47,588 nt of DNA, from assembly GCA_015258095.1 (NCBI GenBank), contig JABZIV010000013.1, positions 377-47,964 of the forward strand, in the 5' to 3' direction. The notes under the pieces were generated by a model. That model made no database searches, was not told the origin of the DNA, and saw only the letters and a list, made by a program, of their open reading frames with translations. A program made the position numbers and the translations under genes. The stretch's first letter is position 1. Every line of letters starts with the position of its first letter. This DNA is from Lachnospiraceae bacterium. GTDB taxonomy: Bacteria; Bacillota; Clostridia; Lachnospirales; Lachnospiraceae. Of the stretch, positions 18,157 to 26,766 are shown piece after piece.

Positions 18157-18984
18157 ATGATGAAACAGTCATTTGGACGGAAACTTCTCATCCACATTAT
18201 TTTACTCTTGGGACTGGGGATAACCATTTTCCCTTTCTTTTGGATGGTGCTGACCTCTTTTAAGACGACGGGAGAAGCCATGCAGATTCCGCCGACGATT
18301 TTTCCGAAGAAATTCATCACCGTAGCATATTCGCAGATTGTCAGTTCTCTTCCTTTTGCGAGAATCTACCTGAACACGATTCTTTCCACGGTGATTACCG
18401 TGCTTGCACAGCTCGTATTCTGTGCGATGGCAGGTTATGCCTTCGCCAGGATTAAATTCCCGTTTAAAAATACGATCTTCATCCTGCTCCTTTCCGTTCT
18501 GATGGTACCCGGACAGATTTTCCTGATTCCGCAGTATCTGATTATTCAGAAAATGGGTCTTCTCGATACGATTCCCGCACTCTTTATTCCGAATCTTTTC
18601 AGTGCCTTCGGAACTTTTCTGATGCGACAGTTCTTTTTATCGCTTCCGGAAGAGCTGGAGGAGGCGGCCATCATCGACGGATGCAGTCGCTATCAGATTT
18701 TCTGGAGGATCATGTTGCCTCTCGTGAAGCCGGGTCTTGTCACCTTAAGTATCTTTACCTTTAAGTTTGCCTGGAACGATTTTATGTGGCCTTTGATTGT
18801 AAACACTTCGCCGAAGAACATGATTCTCGGTCCGGCACTTTCCACCTTGCAGGGACAGTATACGAGTCAGTATCCGATGCAGATGGCGGGAGCGGTACTG
18901 GCGGTGATTCCGGTTATTGCCGTTTTCTTTATCTTCCAGAAACAGTTTATTGAAGGTGTCGCGCAGTCCGGCATCAAAGGATAG
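18157..18984 (+). CDS. Carbohydrate ABC transporter permease, MalG/UgpE type
   Basis: I start at ATG 18157, nine bases after AGGAGG (18142-18147); a GTG at 18124 in frame overlaps the previous gene and is unlikely. The next codon is also ATG. The 275-residue product has six membrane helices with the MalG-type N-terminus (LLGLGITIFPFFWMVLTSFK) and the EAA loop EELEEAAIIDGCSRYQIFWR. It ends with a hydrophobic helix and the QFIEGVAQSGIKG tail typical of the family. It forms the channel together with the preceding permease. Confidence 0.94.
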   Translation: MMKQSFGRKLLIHIILLLGLGITIFPFFWMVLTSFKTTGEAMQIPPTIFPKKFITVAYSQIVSSLPFARIYLNTILSTVITVLAQLVFCAMAGYAFARIKFPFKNTIFILLLSVLMVPGQIFLIPQYLIIQKMGLLDTIPALFIPNLFSAFGTFLMRQFFLSLPEELEEAAIIDGCSRYQIFWRIMLPLVKPGLVTLSIFTFKFAWNDFMWPLIVNTSPKNMILGPALSTLQGQYTSQYPMQMAGAVLAVIPVIAVFFIFQKQFIEGVAQSGIKG

Positions 18985-19062
18985 GATGAAAATGTAACCG
19001 AGAGGTTGCTTTTTCTGTCGAATAGAGTAGAAGCATCAACTTGTTCGTGGAGGTAAAAATTC

Positions 19063-20244
19063 ATGGAAGTAGAAATTCATGGAGGCAGAAAGAAGAACAG
19101 AAAAAGAGAAGGAAGGCGAGGGAGGAAAGTCCGTTTCTTTTTGGGGCATACTGTGCAAAAACGATTTGCCGGCTCATTTTTGGCGCTTTTTCTTGCGGCG
19201 ATACTCCTCAGTGCCTGTGGAAATGCAGGATACCAGAGTGCTTATGTCTCGGGAGAAAAAGGAGCGAAGGAAGCTTCCGGAGTCGTTGTAGAAACAGCGG
19301 ACGATTCAACGGAAGAGAATTGGGATGCGGGGGAAGAAAGCGATACAGACGGTTCTCAGGGAGAGGAAAAAAGTAATTTTCCAAAAGAGCAAGAATCGGT
19401 GCCCGGTGCAGGCGCTCTGAATGAGATTCCGAAAGATACGTCGCTTTCCGCGTCGGACGGGGAGAAGAAGATTCGAACCGTGAACCTCTCCCTGGAGTTA
19501 AAGAGCATTGAAAAAGTGCAGAAGCAGATTCGGGAGCAGGTCAAGACGGAAGGGGGGTACATCGAGTCCGAAGAGTTCAATGCGAAGACCGGCTATGGGG
19601 ATAGCGATTATCTGCACTTGTCCTTACGGATACCGAAGGACAAGGTAGACCATTTTCTGGAATTTTTGTCCGGAGAGGGGAAGATTCTTTCCAAGTCGGA
19701 GTCCTTGGAGGATGTGCGTCTGCAATACCATGACGCGGAAAATCATATTAAAGCGCTCGAGAAAGAACAGGAACGGGTATTGGCTTTGATGGATAAGGCG
19801 GAAAATGTGGATCAGCTGATTGCCCTCGAGAGTCGTCTTACGGATATTCGCTACCAGTTGGAGTCCTATCACACGGAAATCAACGATTATGACAATAAAG
19901 TAGACTATAGTACCGTCAATCTGGATTTACTGGAGAGAGGAAGCGAGTCGTTAGGAGAGGGGCAGTACAGCTTTTCGGAACGCGTCCGGGACGGCTTTGT
20001 GCAGAATATCCATGGCATTCTATACTTTTTCATGAATGCGGTCTTTTTCATTCTGGTGTATATGCCGCAGATTCTTCTCGGCGTCGGTTTTGTGCTTGTG
20101 CTTATTCTCTGGCATAAAATGAGCAAAAAGAAGAAAGCGGGCAAAGAGAATAAGGAGAAGAAAGAGGAGAAAGAGAACAAAGAGCATCAGGAAAGTATAG
20201 AAAAGAAAGAAAGCGAAGACGGCAAAGAAAGTGGCGCGGAATAA
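19063..20244 (+). CDS. DUF4349 domain lipoprotein
   Basis: The 393-residue product begins with an unusually long, very basic n-region of about 37 residues, then a hydrophobic segment ending in the lipobox LLSAC. An acidic low-complexity linker (about residues 55-130) leads to a DUF4349 domain with VNLSLELKSIEKVQKQIREQ, LRIPKDKVDHFLEFL and a coiled-coil stretch (YHDAENHIKALEKEQERVL). One membrane helix (FVLVLILWH region) is followed by a Lys/Glu-rich cytoplasmic tail. The architecture is normal for DUF4349 envelope proteins, whose function is not established. GGAGG precedes the ATG. It looks transcriptionally independent of the upstream ABC operon, though only a weak AACC/GGTT hairpin with a short T-run (about 18996-19014) separates them. 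Confidence 0.83.
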   Translation: MEVEIHGGRKKNRKREGRRGRKVRFFLGHTVQKRFAGSFLALFLAAILLSACGNAGYQSAYVSGEKGAKEASGVVVETADDSTEENWDAGEESDTDGSQGEEKSNFPKEQESVPGAGALNEIPKDTSLSASDGEKKIRTVNLSLELKSIEKVQKQIREQVKTEGGYIESEEFNAKTGYGDSDYLHLSLRIPKDKVDHFLEFLSGEGKILSKSESLEDVRLQYHDAENHIKALEKEQERVLALMDKAENVDQLIALESRLTDIRYQLESYHTEINDYDNKVDYSTVNLDLLERGSESLGEGQYSFSERVRDGFVQNIHGILYFFMNAVFFILVYMPQILLGVGFVLVLILWHKMSKKKKAGKENKEKKEEKENKEHQESIEKKESEDGKESGAE

Positions 20245-20284
20245 GCAAGGTATCGCACGTTTCGCGAACAATATCCGTTTAGAA

Positions 20285-20325
20285 CAAAAAAAGAACCGGG
20301 GAAGGTAGGATTCCCCGGTTCTTTT
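20285..20325. terminator. Bidirectional terminator between DUF4349 gene and csrA
   Basis: AAGAACCGGGGAA pairs perfectly with TTCCCCGGTTCTT, with a T-run on the plus side and an A-run on the other that becomes a T-run on the minus strand. It closes both convergent transcripts. Confidence 0.92.
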
Positions 20326-20329
20326 TCTA

Positions 20330-20578
20330 TTATTCTGCGTTTCCTGCTGAAAGGCTCTGCAAAAGTCCGGTTTGCAAAGTGAATAGAGCGCTCTGATCCT
20401 TTGCAACGGCGGTGCGGTTTTCTTCTTCCGCATGGGAGAGTTCTTCTCGCAGGATGGAAATATGCTTTGGAGCATCAATCGCGATACGCACACCGTCTGC
20501 AGCCGTTTCAATCACGGTGAGACGGATGTTGTCTCCGATTAAGATGCTTTCATTCTTTTTTCTTCTTAGGATTAACAT
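20330..20578 (-). CDS. csrA: Carbon storage regulator CsrA, flagellar translational repressor
   Basis: The 82-residue protein is CsrA, a small dimeric RNA-binding protein that blocks ribosome binding at GGA motifs in target leaders. The N-terminus MLILRRKKNESILIGDNI and the central VRIAIDAPKHISILREEL are diagnostic. Residues from about 60 on form a tail slightly longer than the usual 60-75 residue protein. It is the last gene of the flgL-yviE-fliW-csrA block, 46 bases after fliW, whose product antagonises it. In Bacillus the pair couples flagellin level to flagellin translation. Confidence 0.95.
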   Translation of the reverse strand: MLILRRKKNESILIGDNIRLTVIETAADGVRIAIDAPKHISILREELSHAEEENRTAVAKDQSALFTLQTGLLQSLSAGNAE

Positions 20579-20624
20579 GGTTTTCCTTCACCTCTTTCTC
20601 CCACATCCCTGTGGAGCCATACTC

Positions 20625-21086
20625 TTAAACGGCAGCTTTCTTCTTCTGTAAGGAAGAGAAGCTTCCGAGAGCATGTTTGTACTCGTAGCCGCTGGATTCT
20701 AATATTACTTGCATTCCCTTATGATTCTCGGGGTTAATTACCAAAGGACACTTTAGATTCACGGTGTTTTGCAGGTAATCTTCTTTTAAAACACAGATTA
20801 CGTAATAACTTAAATCTTCGGCATTTTTAACGCCTAAGTAACTAAGCTCTTCTTCGGTCAGAGTCGGAGCATAGTCCGGGTCTAAAGAGAATGGATTGAT
20901 TACCACAAATGCAAGATCCGGGTCCTCCACTCCATGCAAAAGAAGAATGGTAGAGTCTTCTTCTTCGTTTAAACAAAGCGGAAGAAAGTGTTGCACTTGA
21001 CTGAAGCCGAATAGCCCGTCAGGAAAGTGAAACAAATCCTTTTCCTCATAATCAATATCACCATAGTCTTTGGTATGTAATTGCAT
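20625..21086 (-). CDS. fliW: Flagellar assembly factor FliW
   Basis: I start at the ATG ending at 21086 because GGAGG lies seven bases upstream; an ATG at 21098 overlaps that site. The 153-residue protein has the FliW pattern: FHFPDGLFGFSQVQHFLPL near the N-terminus, LAFVVINPF in the middle, and LKCPLVINPENHKGMQVIL near the C-terminus. FliW binds flagellin and CsrA, releasing CsrA when flagellin accumulates. The next gene is csrA. Its position after yviE matches the Bacillus order. Confidence 0.95.
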   Translation of the reverse strand: MQLHTKDYGDIDYEEKDLFHFPDGLFGFSQVQHFLPLCLNEEEDSTILLLHGVEDPDLAFVVINPFSLDPDYAPTLTEEELSYLGVKNAEDLSYYVICVLKEDYLQNTVNLKCPLVINPENHKGMQVILESSGYEYKHALGSFSSLQKKKAAV

Positions 21087-21123
21087 AATTTCCTCCATAG
21101 AATAATAACGAAACAGGATACAC

Positions 21124-21684
21124 TCAGCTTACTACGTCCATATTTCCGCCTATTTCAGGCGATTTTGGAAAATAAATAAAATCTCCGGTGTACTCAAACT
21201 TTACTTCCGGCATCTGGGTGACAATGGTCATATCCATTGCGGGAAGATACGTAACATCTCCCTGGTGCACCCTCATCTCAAAGGCTCCCCGTTCCTGTAG
21301 ATAGTCGGCATTTTTTTCTTGTGATAAAGCCTGCCTGTCGGCATAGGCTTCCAAGCTCTCTGCTGCTGCGCGTTGTTGATTACTTTCTGTGTAGAGATTC
21401 GGGGTGTCAACCTTATGCTTTGTAAGGGTTAAAGCATCCGGCTGTATCTCTTTTGTCTCGGAATTTTCTACCAACAGCCGATGTTGACTGGCACGTTGAT
21501 AGTTCATATTCACGGCGCGCTGGAAAGAACCTGCGGCCTTTCCTGCAATCTGAGCTTCAATGGTAGTTCTGCGAAGCGCTCTCCCTCGAGCTTCATCAAG
21601 CATATCAGAGGGAACCAGCCGTCCACCTGTAGTGAGATGGATGGCCCGATAGTCCATCGTACTAATTTTTAAGACCTGTCCCAT
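21124..21684 (-). CDS. DUF6470 family protein (YviE-like)
   Basis: The 186-residue protein lies between flgL and fliW, the position of yviE in Bacillus subtilis. It starts MGQVLKISTMDYRAIHLTTG, has a central Ala/Gln/Arg-rich, probably helical region, and ends with a strand-rich segment (MDMTIVTQMPEVKFEYTGDF). There is no signal peptide or membrane helix. GGGGAGG precedes the ATG at good spacing. The family is linked to flagellar clusters but its biochemical role is unknown. Assignment rests on position and overall pattern. Confidence 0.8.
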   Translation of the reverse strand: MGQVLKISTMDYRAIHLTTGGRLVPSDMLDEARGRALRRTTIEAQIAGKAAGSFQRAVNMNYQRASQHRLLVENSETKEIQPDALTLTKHKVDTPNLYTESNQQRAAAESLEAYADRQALSQEKNADYLQERGAFEMRVHQGDVTYLPAMDMTIVTQMPEVKFEYTGDFIYFPKSPEIGGNMDVVS

Positions 21685-21751
21685 ACACGCCTCCCCAAAA
21701 AGGTAAACTGTATTGTCTTATGGCCAGGTTTAGCGAGAGATAGCCATAGAA

Positions 21752-22981
21752 TTATCTACCGACAAAATCAAACAAAGAAGATTGCATGATGTTGGAACCT
21801 ACTTTCATGGCTGCATTGTAGCTGTATTGGTAGGAATACATCTTCACTACAGCATCATACGGGTCGATTGCCAACTTCGAACTGTACTCTGCTTGCAGTG
21901 TATCCATAGTGAGGTCCAGCTTTTCCTGTGTAGATTCCAGAGCGGCATACTTGATGCCGATCACGCGGTAGGTATCGCTGACTCTGGACTCGGAATCATC
22001 ATTTTGATTGATGAAGTCGGACATATCTTTATGGAAACGCTCTTTTGCGGTAGATACGTTGGTATTCGATTCCATTGCCTTGATATAATTATGTGAGGTC
22101 AGAATCGATTTCGAAATCAAAGCGACAGGGGTGTTCACAAGAGAATCTTCCTGTGCATTTACAGCGCCACCGTTGCTTGCTCCTTTGATGCGGGCGATGG
22201 CATCGCTGTCACTTAATCCCTTCAGGGTATCGGAACTCAGTCCGGTAATCATATTCAGACCGCCGGTATAGGTGTCAATCAGCGTACTGCGGTCCCGGAG
22301 AGAACCGTAACCGGTGCTCATTTTACCCTGTTCCCGCATGGCGGAAAGAATCAGTTTCAGACTGTCTGTCTCATTTAAAGCGGTACCGTTGCCGTCTTTT
22401 CCGGAAAACTCATTCTTGTAGTGTGTTCCGTCATAGCTGTACTTGATGTTCAGTTCCGTCGCCTTCTCATCCCCGGGGAACTTGTGCGTATAGGTCAGGG
22501 TAATGCTCGGATTCGCTCCGTCCAGGTCCTCTTTCAGAGAGAACGGAACAGTGGTCATATCGTTTCCGCCATACACATAGAAGTTATCGTACTGGGAATT
22601 TAAGGTATTTACCACGGAGTTCAGTCTTTGTTTGAACTCGGATTCGAAGGTCTGCACTGTTGCGGGATTGGCATTGGTAGGATCATTACTCAAGTTAATC
22701 ACACGCTTATTGACTTCACGCATATCTTCCTGAATACTGAGGGCACCTCTTTCCTGCTGATACAGACGATTCTTTACATCATCGATAATACTTTTTTTCG
22801 CATCGGCATCCGTATGCTGATTTTCTATACGCTTGCCGGCATAGTATGCGATGGGGTCTTCCTTGGCCTCATCGAACTTTCGTCCGCTTCCGACCTGTTC
22901 CATCGTCTTGTTGAGCTTCGTATGGATGTCATTTACGGATTTTGCATAATCTTGGTAATATGTTCTAGCTGTAACTCTCAT
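21752..22981 (-). CDS. flgL: Flagellar hook-associated protein FlgL (HAP3)
   Basis: The 409-residue protein is the second hook-filament junction protein, exported by the flagellar type III apparatus. The flagellin-like N-terminus contains VNDIHTKLNKTMEQVGSGRK followed by a conserved helical segment. The C-terminal helix contains VVKMYSYQYSYNAAMKVGSN and ends FDFVGR. The middle is variable. GAGGAG precedes the ATG. In the usual order flgK lies immediately upstream; here an opposite-strand asparaginase gene separates them, and the gene appears to have its own sigma-28-type promoter and a structured leader. Confidence 0.94.
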   Translation of the reverse strand: MRVTARTYYQDYAKSVNDIHTKLNKTMEQVGSGRKFDEAKEDPIAYYAGKRIENQHTDADAKKSIIDDVKNRLYQQERGALSIQEDMREVNKRVINLSNDPTNANPATVQTFESEFKQRLNSVVNTLNSQYDNFYVYGGNDMTTVPFSLKEDLDGANPSITLTYTHKFPGDEKATELNIKYSYDGTHYKNEFSGKDGNGTALNETDSLKLILSAMREQGKMSTGYGSLRDRSTLIDTYTGGLNMITGLSSDTLKGLSDSDAIARIKGASNGGAVNAQEDSLVNTPVALISKSILTSHNYIKAMESNTNVSTAKERFHKDMSDFINQNDDSESRVSDTYRVIGIKYAALESTQEKLDLTMDTLQAEYSSKLAIDPYDAVVKMYSYQYSYNAAMKVGSNIMQSSLFDFVGR

Positions 22982-22999
22982 TTTCTACTCCTCTTTTTT

Positions 23000-23051
23000 C
23001 GAGACATATTGTATTCAGTGTTTTGTCTCGCATCCTGCCGATTCCGCGGCA
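23000..23051 (-). promoter_or_regulatory. Structured flgL leader with possible CsrA-binding hairpin
   Basis: Read on the minus strand, TGCCG-CGGAAT-CGGCA (23051-23036) is a hairpin with GGA in its loop, the hallmark of a CsrA site. An AGGAT follows directly. A second hairpin, CGAGACA/TGTCTCG (23030-23000), lies just before the GAGGAG ribosome binding site of flgL. Since csrA is the last gene of this transcript, autoregulation is possible. No binding can be shown from sequence alone. Confidence 0.4.
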
Positions 23052-23099
23052 TCAGGGTTTTTATGAGAACATAAAAAACACTTTTTTCTGTCAGAATAT

Positions 23100-23126
23100 A
23101 TATCGTTCGGGTTTGGAAAAACTATA
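23100..23126 (-). promoter_or_regulatory. Sigma-28-type promoter candidate for flgL operon
   Basis: On the minus strand TATAGTTT is followed after exactly 11 bases by AACGATAT. These match the flagellar sigma-28 consensus TAAAGTTT-N11-GCCGATAA at seven of eight and five of eight positions. The predicted start is about 110 bases upstream of flgL. Confidence 0.5.
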
Positions 23127-23250
23127 AGTCTTTTCGTGTTTCACAGTCTAAAATCTGTCTTATCGGGAGTTTTCTGTTTTTTCTTTCTGAAAATCATGGT
23201 ACGATACCACATTGGTTAGCGGTTGTTGTAGAGAAATGATGGAGAGAAAA

Positions 23251-24273
23251 ATGAAGAAAATCTTGTTAATCGGAACCGGGGGAACCATTGCTTCGAAAGA
23301 GATGGGAGACGGTCTGACCCCCGAACTTGCCGCAAAAGAAATTGTGAGTTATGTCCCGGAGGTGCAGAACCTCTGTGAAATAGAAGTTTTGCAGCTCTGT
23401 AATATCGATTCTACAAATATGCATCCGAAGATCTGGACGGAACTTGCGAAAGCGGTACAGAAGAACTTTGACCGCTATGACGGTTTTGTCGTTCTGCATG
23501 GCACCGATACAATGGCTTATACTTCCGCGGCTCTAAGTTATATGATTCAGCATTCCCGTAAGCCCATCGTCGTCACCGGTTCACAACAGCCCATTGACCG
23601 GGAGGGGACGGATGCAAGAGTCAATCTTCGGGACAGTATCCTTTATGCGATGGATGAGTATTCGGAAAATGTTGTTCTGGTATTCGACGGCAATGTCATC
23701 GCGGGAACCAGGGCGAAGAAGATGCAGGCCCGTTCCTTCAATGCCTTTCAGAGCGTGAACTTTCCGGTGCTTGCCCGTGTGCAGGATGGACGTATCATTC
23801 GTTATCTCCCTTACATTCCGGAGCGGGAGCCGGTACGTTTTTATACGGAAATCAGTGATTCGGTCTGTGTCTTTAAGCTGATTCCCGGAACCAGACCGGA
23901 GCTATTATCCTATCTTTTTGCGAATTATGATTGTGTGGTGATGGAAAGCTTCGGGGTAGGAGGCATTCCCGATGCCCTCCTGGATACCGTGTATCAAGCG
24001 ATGCAGAAATGGAAGGAAGCGGGGAAGTTTCTCGTTATGGCGACGCAGGTGATGAATGAGGGATCGAATATGGAAATCTACCGCGTCGGGCAGAAGGTGA
24101 AGAAGGATTTCCAGTTGATTGAAGCGTATGATATGACCTTGGAAGCGGTAGTGACGAAACTGATGGTGCTCTTAAAACGCTACGGAAGTTCCTATGAAGA
24201 ATTACAGAAAGCCTTCTATTCGGAAGTGAATCATGACATCCTTTGTGCTTTTCTTGCCGAGAAATTCCTATGA
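23251..24273 (+). CDS. ansA: Asparaginase, type I (cytoplasmic)
   Basis: The 340-residue enzyme hydrolyses L-asparagine to aspartate and ammonia. I start at ATG 23251, giving MKKILLIGTGGTIASKE, which places the first catalytic threonine in GTGGTIAS at residue 12; ATGs at 23236 and 23239 and a TTG at 23212 are less likely. The second active-site motif HGTDTMAYTS begins at residue 83. RSFNAFQSVNFPVLARV and MATQVMNEGSNMEIYRVG are further family blocks. There is no signal peptide. It sits on the opposite strand between flgK and flgL, with a bidirectional terminator just after it. Nothing in the sequence ties it to motility. Confidence 0.93.
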   Translation: MKKILLIGTGGTIASKEMGDGLTPELAAKEIVSYVPEVQNLCEIEVLQLCNIDSTNMHPKIWTELAKAVQKNFDRYDGFVVLHGTDTMAYTSAALSYMIQHSRKPIVVTGSQQPIDREGTDARVNLRDSILYAMDEYSENVVLVFDGNVIAGTRAKKMQARSFNAFQSVNFPVLARVQDGRIIRYLPYIPEREPVRFYTEISDSVCVFKLIPGTRPELLSYLFANYDCVVMESFGVGGIPDALLDTVYQAMQKWKEAGKFLVMATQVMNEGSNMEIYRVGQKVKKDFQLIEAYDMTLEAVVTKLMVLLKRYGSSYEELQKAFYSEVNHDILCAFLAEKFL

Positions 24274-24316
24274 AAAAAGCCGACAGAAACGGGTTCTCCG
24301 TAACTGCCGGCTTTTA
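24274..24316. terminator. Bidirectional terminator between ansA and flgK
   Basis: AAAAAAGCCG...CAG pairs with CTG.CGGCTTTT, with A- and T-runs on both flanks. It lies directly after the ansA stop and 67 bases beyond the flgK stop, so it should end both convergent transcripts and cut flgK off from flgL. Confidence 0.8.
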
Positions 24317-24382
24317 AAGGGGATTTTCATGACCACCCTATTCAAAATGCGCACTATTACACGAACGGCACGCCCTCAAAGC

Positions 24383-26224
24383 TTATCTTGCGATATTCAG
24401 CAAGGTGTCCAAGGTATTGTTTAAAGTGGTCATGAGACGTGCTGCTGCATTGTAGGAAGACTGGAAAGTCATCATGTTTGCCGCTTCCTCATCCAGGCTT
24501 ACACCGGATATCTGGTCTCTGGAAGTGTTGATTCCGTCCAGAACCGCTTTGTTGATGGTGTAAGAGTTATTGTTTGCATAAGCATCGGTTGCCAATGTAG
24601 TCGAGACATTGTTCATATAGTCTGCATAGCTGGTCTTGGTGTTGTTCATCTTCATCATCGGAGAACTCATTTGTTCCAGCATCTCAAGAACGGTATCGGT
24701 TGTATCCCCCTGATTCGTGACGGAAGGGTTGTTCCGGAAACCGCGCGTACCGATATGGGTGGTTCCGTTGACCCAACCGCGGGAAATGCCGATGTTCATT
24801 GCCGTAACGTTACTGGGGTCATTTCCTCCGGCGTTGTCCTTGTTGATCATCAGGACATGGTTCGGATTTACGACAGCCGGCGTCTTTGTATAGTCGGTAT
24901 TTCCCTTCTTGTTGATTTCATTCATATTCTTCGTGAAGGTTTCTGCCAGTAAATCGAGCTTTCCCATATAGTAGTCATAGCTGTAGGTCGTCATCTCGTT
25001 ACTTGCCTTTAAGTCGGCAAGATTGATTACACCGCCGCCATGTACGAGTCCGCGAATGTCGGATGTGGAAAGCATATCGAGACTTGCCTGTACCGAGCCG
25101 GAAGCAAAACGAACATTCTTGGTGTTCGTCGTGAAGTCATCCTGTGCGAAGGTACCCGGTGTAGCGGTACGCTTGCTGTACCCTGTGAATTTCAACTGGG
25201 TATTTAAGGGATTGTCCTGGGAATAGGCAGGCTGTGGCGGAACGGTAGCCGGTGTGGGGAGCGCAAGCTCAACTCTTCCGACATTCCGATGCAGTCCGGT
25301 AGAATCCTGCAAGTTTCCGTCAATTGCGCCGTTTACCAGAGTGATTTTCTTCGTTTCCGCACCGTTTCCGGCACTGCTGTCCCGGTAAAGCAGATTTACG
25401 CGGAGGTCTTCCGGCCAGTCGGAACGTCCTTTGATATTTCCTGCGGAATCGTAGTTGTAGATTCTGTATCTTGTCTGGGGTGGCGTACCTACCGTGTATT
25501 CCTCGGAGAAGGTTTCCGTCTCAATCGGAACGTACTTGGAAAGTTCATCCAGTTTCTTGTTTCGCTCATCCTGTAATTCCAGGACAGGGCTGCCGACAAG
25601 CTGGTTTTTCTTGATACGGACATTTAAGTCTCCGATTCCTTCCAACAGACTGTTGATTTTCTGAATAGCACCATTTTCCGAAGTACCGGTACCGTCGATT
25701 TTATGGAATTCATTTTTCTCCGCCTGAACAATACTTTCCGCAGCGGAATTCATGAGAGTTGTCATTCCCTGTACTCTGGACATCAGTTCTCCCTCGTAGA
25801 CGGGATCCTGCACTTTGGAAGGGTCCTGCATATTGGTGAGAGATTTCTGAATGGCATCAAAGGAGGCACGAATACCGTCCGTCTTGGTTTCGTCCAAGAA
25901 AAGAGAAAGGGACTTCAAGGAATCTCCGATTCCCTCCGTATAAGAGGAGCGTCCATTCTGCGTACGATACTGCTTGTCCAGAAATTGATCACGAAGCTGT
26001 CTCACGCCGTCCATGGCTACACCGAAACCGACATTCGTGTCGTTGGAGTTCATATAAAAAGAAGTGGGATTCTCATAGTTGATAGCGGAAGTCTGTAACT
26101 CCTGCCGAGTGTATCCCTCTGTATTCATATTTGCCAAGTTATGACCGACGACATCCAGCTTTTTCTGGTTCATCCGGAGTGCGGATAACGCGGTGTCGAA
26201 TCCGGCAAAAGTTGCTCTTACCAT
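24383..26224 (-). CDS. flgK: Flagellar hook-associated protein FlgK (HAP1)
   Basis: The 613-residue protein is the first hook-filament junction protein. Its rod/hook N-terminal signature is ALSALRMNQKKLDVVGHNLA followed by NMNTEGYTRQ. The C-terminal helix has GVSLDEEAANMMTFQSSYNA followed by ARLMTTLNNTLDTLLNIAR. A Pro/Thr-rich segment around residues 330-375 falls in the variable surface region. AGGAGG precedes the ATG. It follows flgN with a 44-base gap and is the last gene of the flgM-flgN-flgK unit. Confidence 0.95.
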   Translation of the reverse strand: MVRATFAGFDTALSALRMNQKKLDVVGHNLANMNTEGYTRQELQTSAINYENPTSFYMNSNDTNVGFGVAMDGVRQLRDQFLDKQYRTQNGRSSYTEGIGDSLKSLSLFLDETKTDGIRASFDAIQKSLTNMQDPSKVQDPVYEGELMSRVQGMTTLMNSAAESIVQAEKNEFHKIDGTGTSENGAIQKINSLLEGIGDLNVRIKKNQLVGSPVLELQDERNKKLDELSKYVPIETETFSEEYTVGTPPQTRYRIYNYDSAGNIKGRSDWPEDLRVNLLYRDSSAGNGAETKKITLVNGAIDGNLQDSTGLHRNVGRVELALPTPATVPPQPAYSQDNPLNTQLKFTGYSKRTATPGTFAQDDFTTNTKNVRFASGSVQASLDMLSTSDIRGLVHGGGVINLADLKASNEMTTYSYDYYMGKLDLLAETFTKNMNEINKKGNTDYTKTPAVVNPNHVLMINKDNAGGNDPSNVTAMNIGISRGWVNGTTHIGTRGFRNNPSVTNQGDTTDTVLEMLEQMSSPMMKMNNTKTSYADYMNNVSTTLATDAYANNNSYTINKAVLDGINTSRDQISGVSLDEEAANMMTFQSSYNAAARLMTTLNNTLDTLLNIAR

Positions 26225-26244
26225 AAATCCTCCTTAAAAGGACG

Positions 26245-26275
26245 AAAAAAGTCTAAAAAAAAGAACGCCTAGACT
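26245..26275 (-). terminator. Weak terminator or attenuator between flgN and flgK
   Basis: On the minus strand AGTCTA, which includes the flgN stop, pairs with TAGACT across a T-rich loop and is followed by a run of T residues. The six-base stem is short, so it may only partly reduce flgK transcription. Confidence 0.3.
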
Positions 26276-26706
26276 CTTCTGTCTTGAAATTTTGTGACTT
26301 CAGGCTTTCCTTCCAGTTGGATGGAAATGTCGCTTAAGCGAACCTGTATGATTCTATCGGCGTTTTCTTTGGATTGTATAAAGCGATGTAAATTTTTTTC
26401 CAAGCTTTCTATGCTTTCAGCCCATTCCCTCTTTTCTTCTTCGGGAATCTTCGTAAGAAGTGCGGAAAGGGAAGAGGGGGCAAGCCCGAGCTCTTTTTGC
26501 AGTTGTTCCCGCTTTCGCTCTAAACCTTTAAAACGGAGCAGGCTCGGCTGCACATTGGTTACGATGGAATTGATCTCCTCCTCATCGTTCTTTGATGCCG
26601 CTACGCTTAAAGCATCTTCGACATCACATAAGGCAGAGACCAAAAGGGAAAGCTCCGATAAAACAGGAAGGAGCTCTTTCCACTTTTTTTGACTCTCCAT
26701 ATTCAT
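26269..26706 (-). CDS. flgN: Flagellar export chaperone FlgN
   Basis: The 145-residue, almost entirely helical protein sits between flgM and flgK, the usual place of FlgN, which keeps FlgK and FlgL unfolded for export. Heptad-like helices include LLPVLSELSLLVSALCDVED, FKGLERKREQLQKELGL and ESLEKNLHRFIQSKENADRI. Sequence conservation in this family is low, so position and helical pattern carry most of the weight. GGAGAAG precedes the ATG. Confidence 0.85.
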   Translation of the reverse strand: MNMESQKKWKELLPVLSELSLLVSALCDVEDALSVAASKNDEEEINSIVTNVQPSLLRFKGLERKREQLQKELGLAPSSLSALLTKIPEEEKREWAESIESLEKNLHRFIQSKENADRIIQVRLSDISIQLEGKPEVTKFQDRRV

Positions 26707-26766
26707 TTCTTCTCCATTTACTAATCAATTTGCCTGCTTCTTCTTATTAAGAAAGAACAGGATTGC

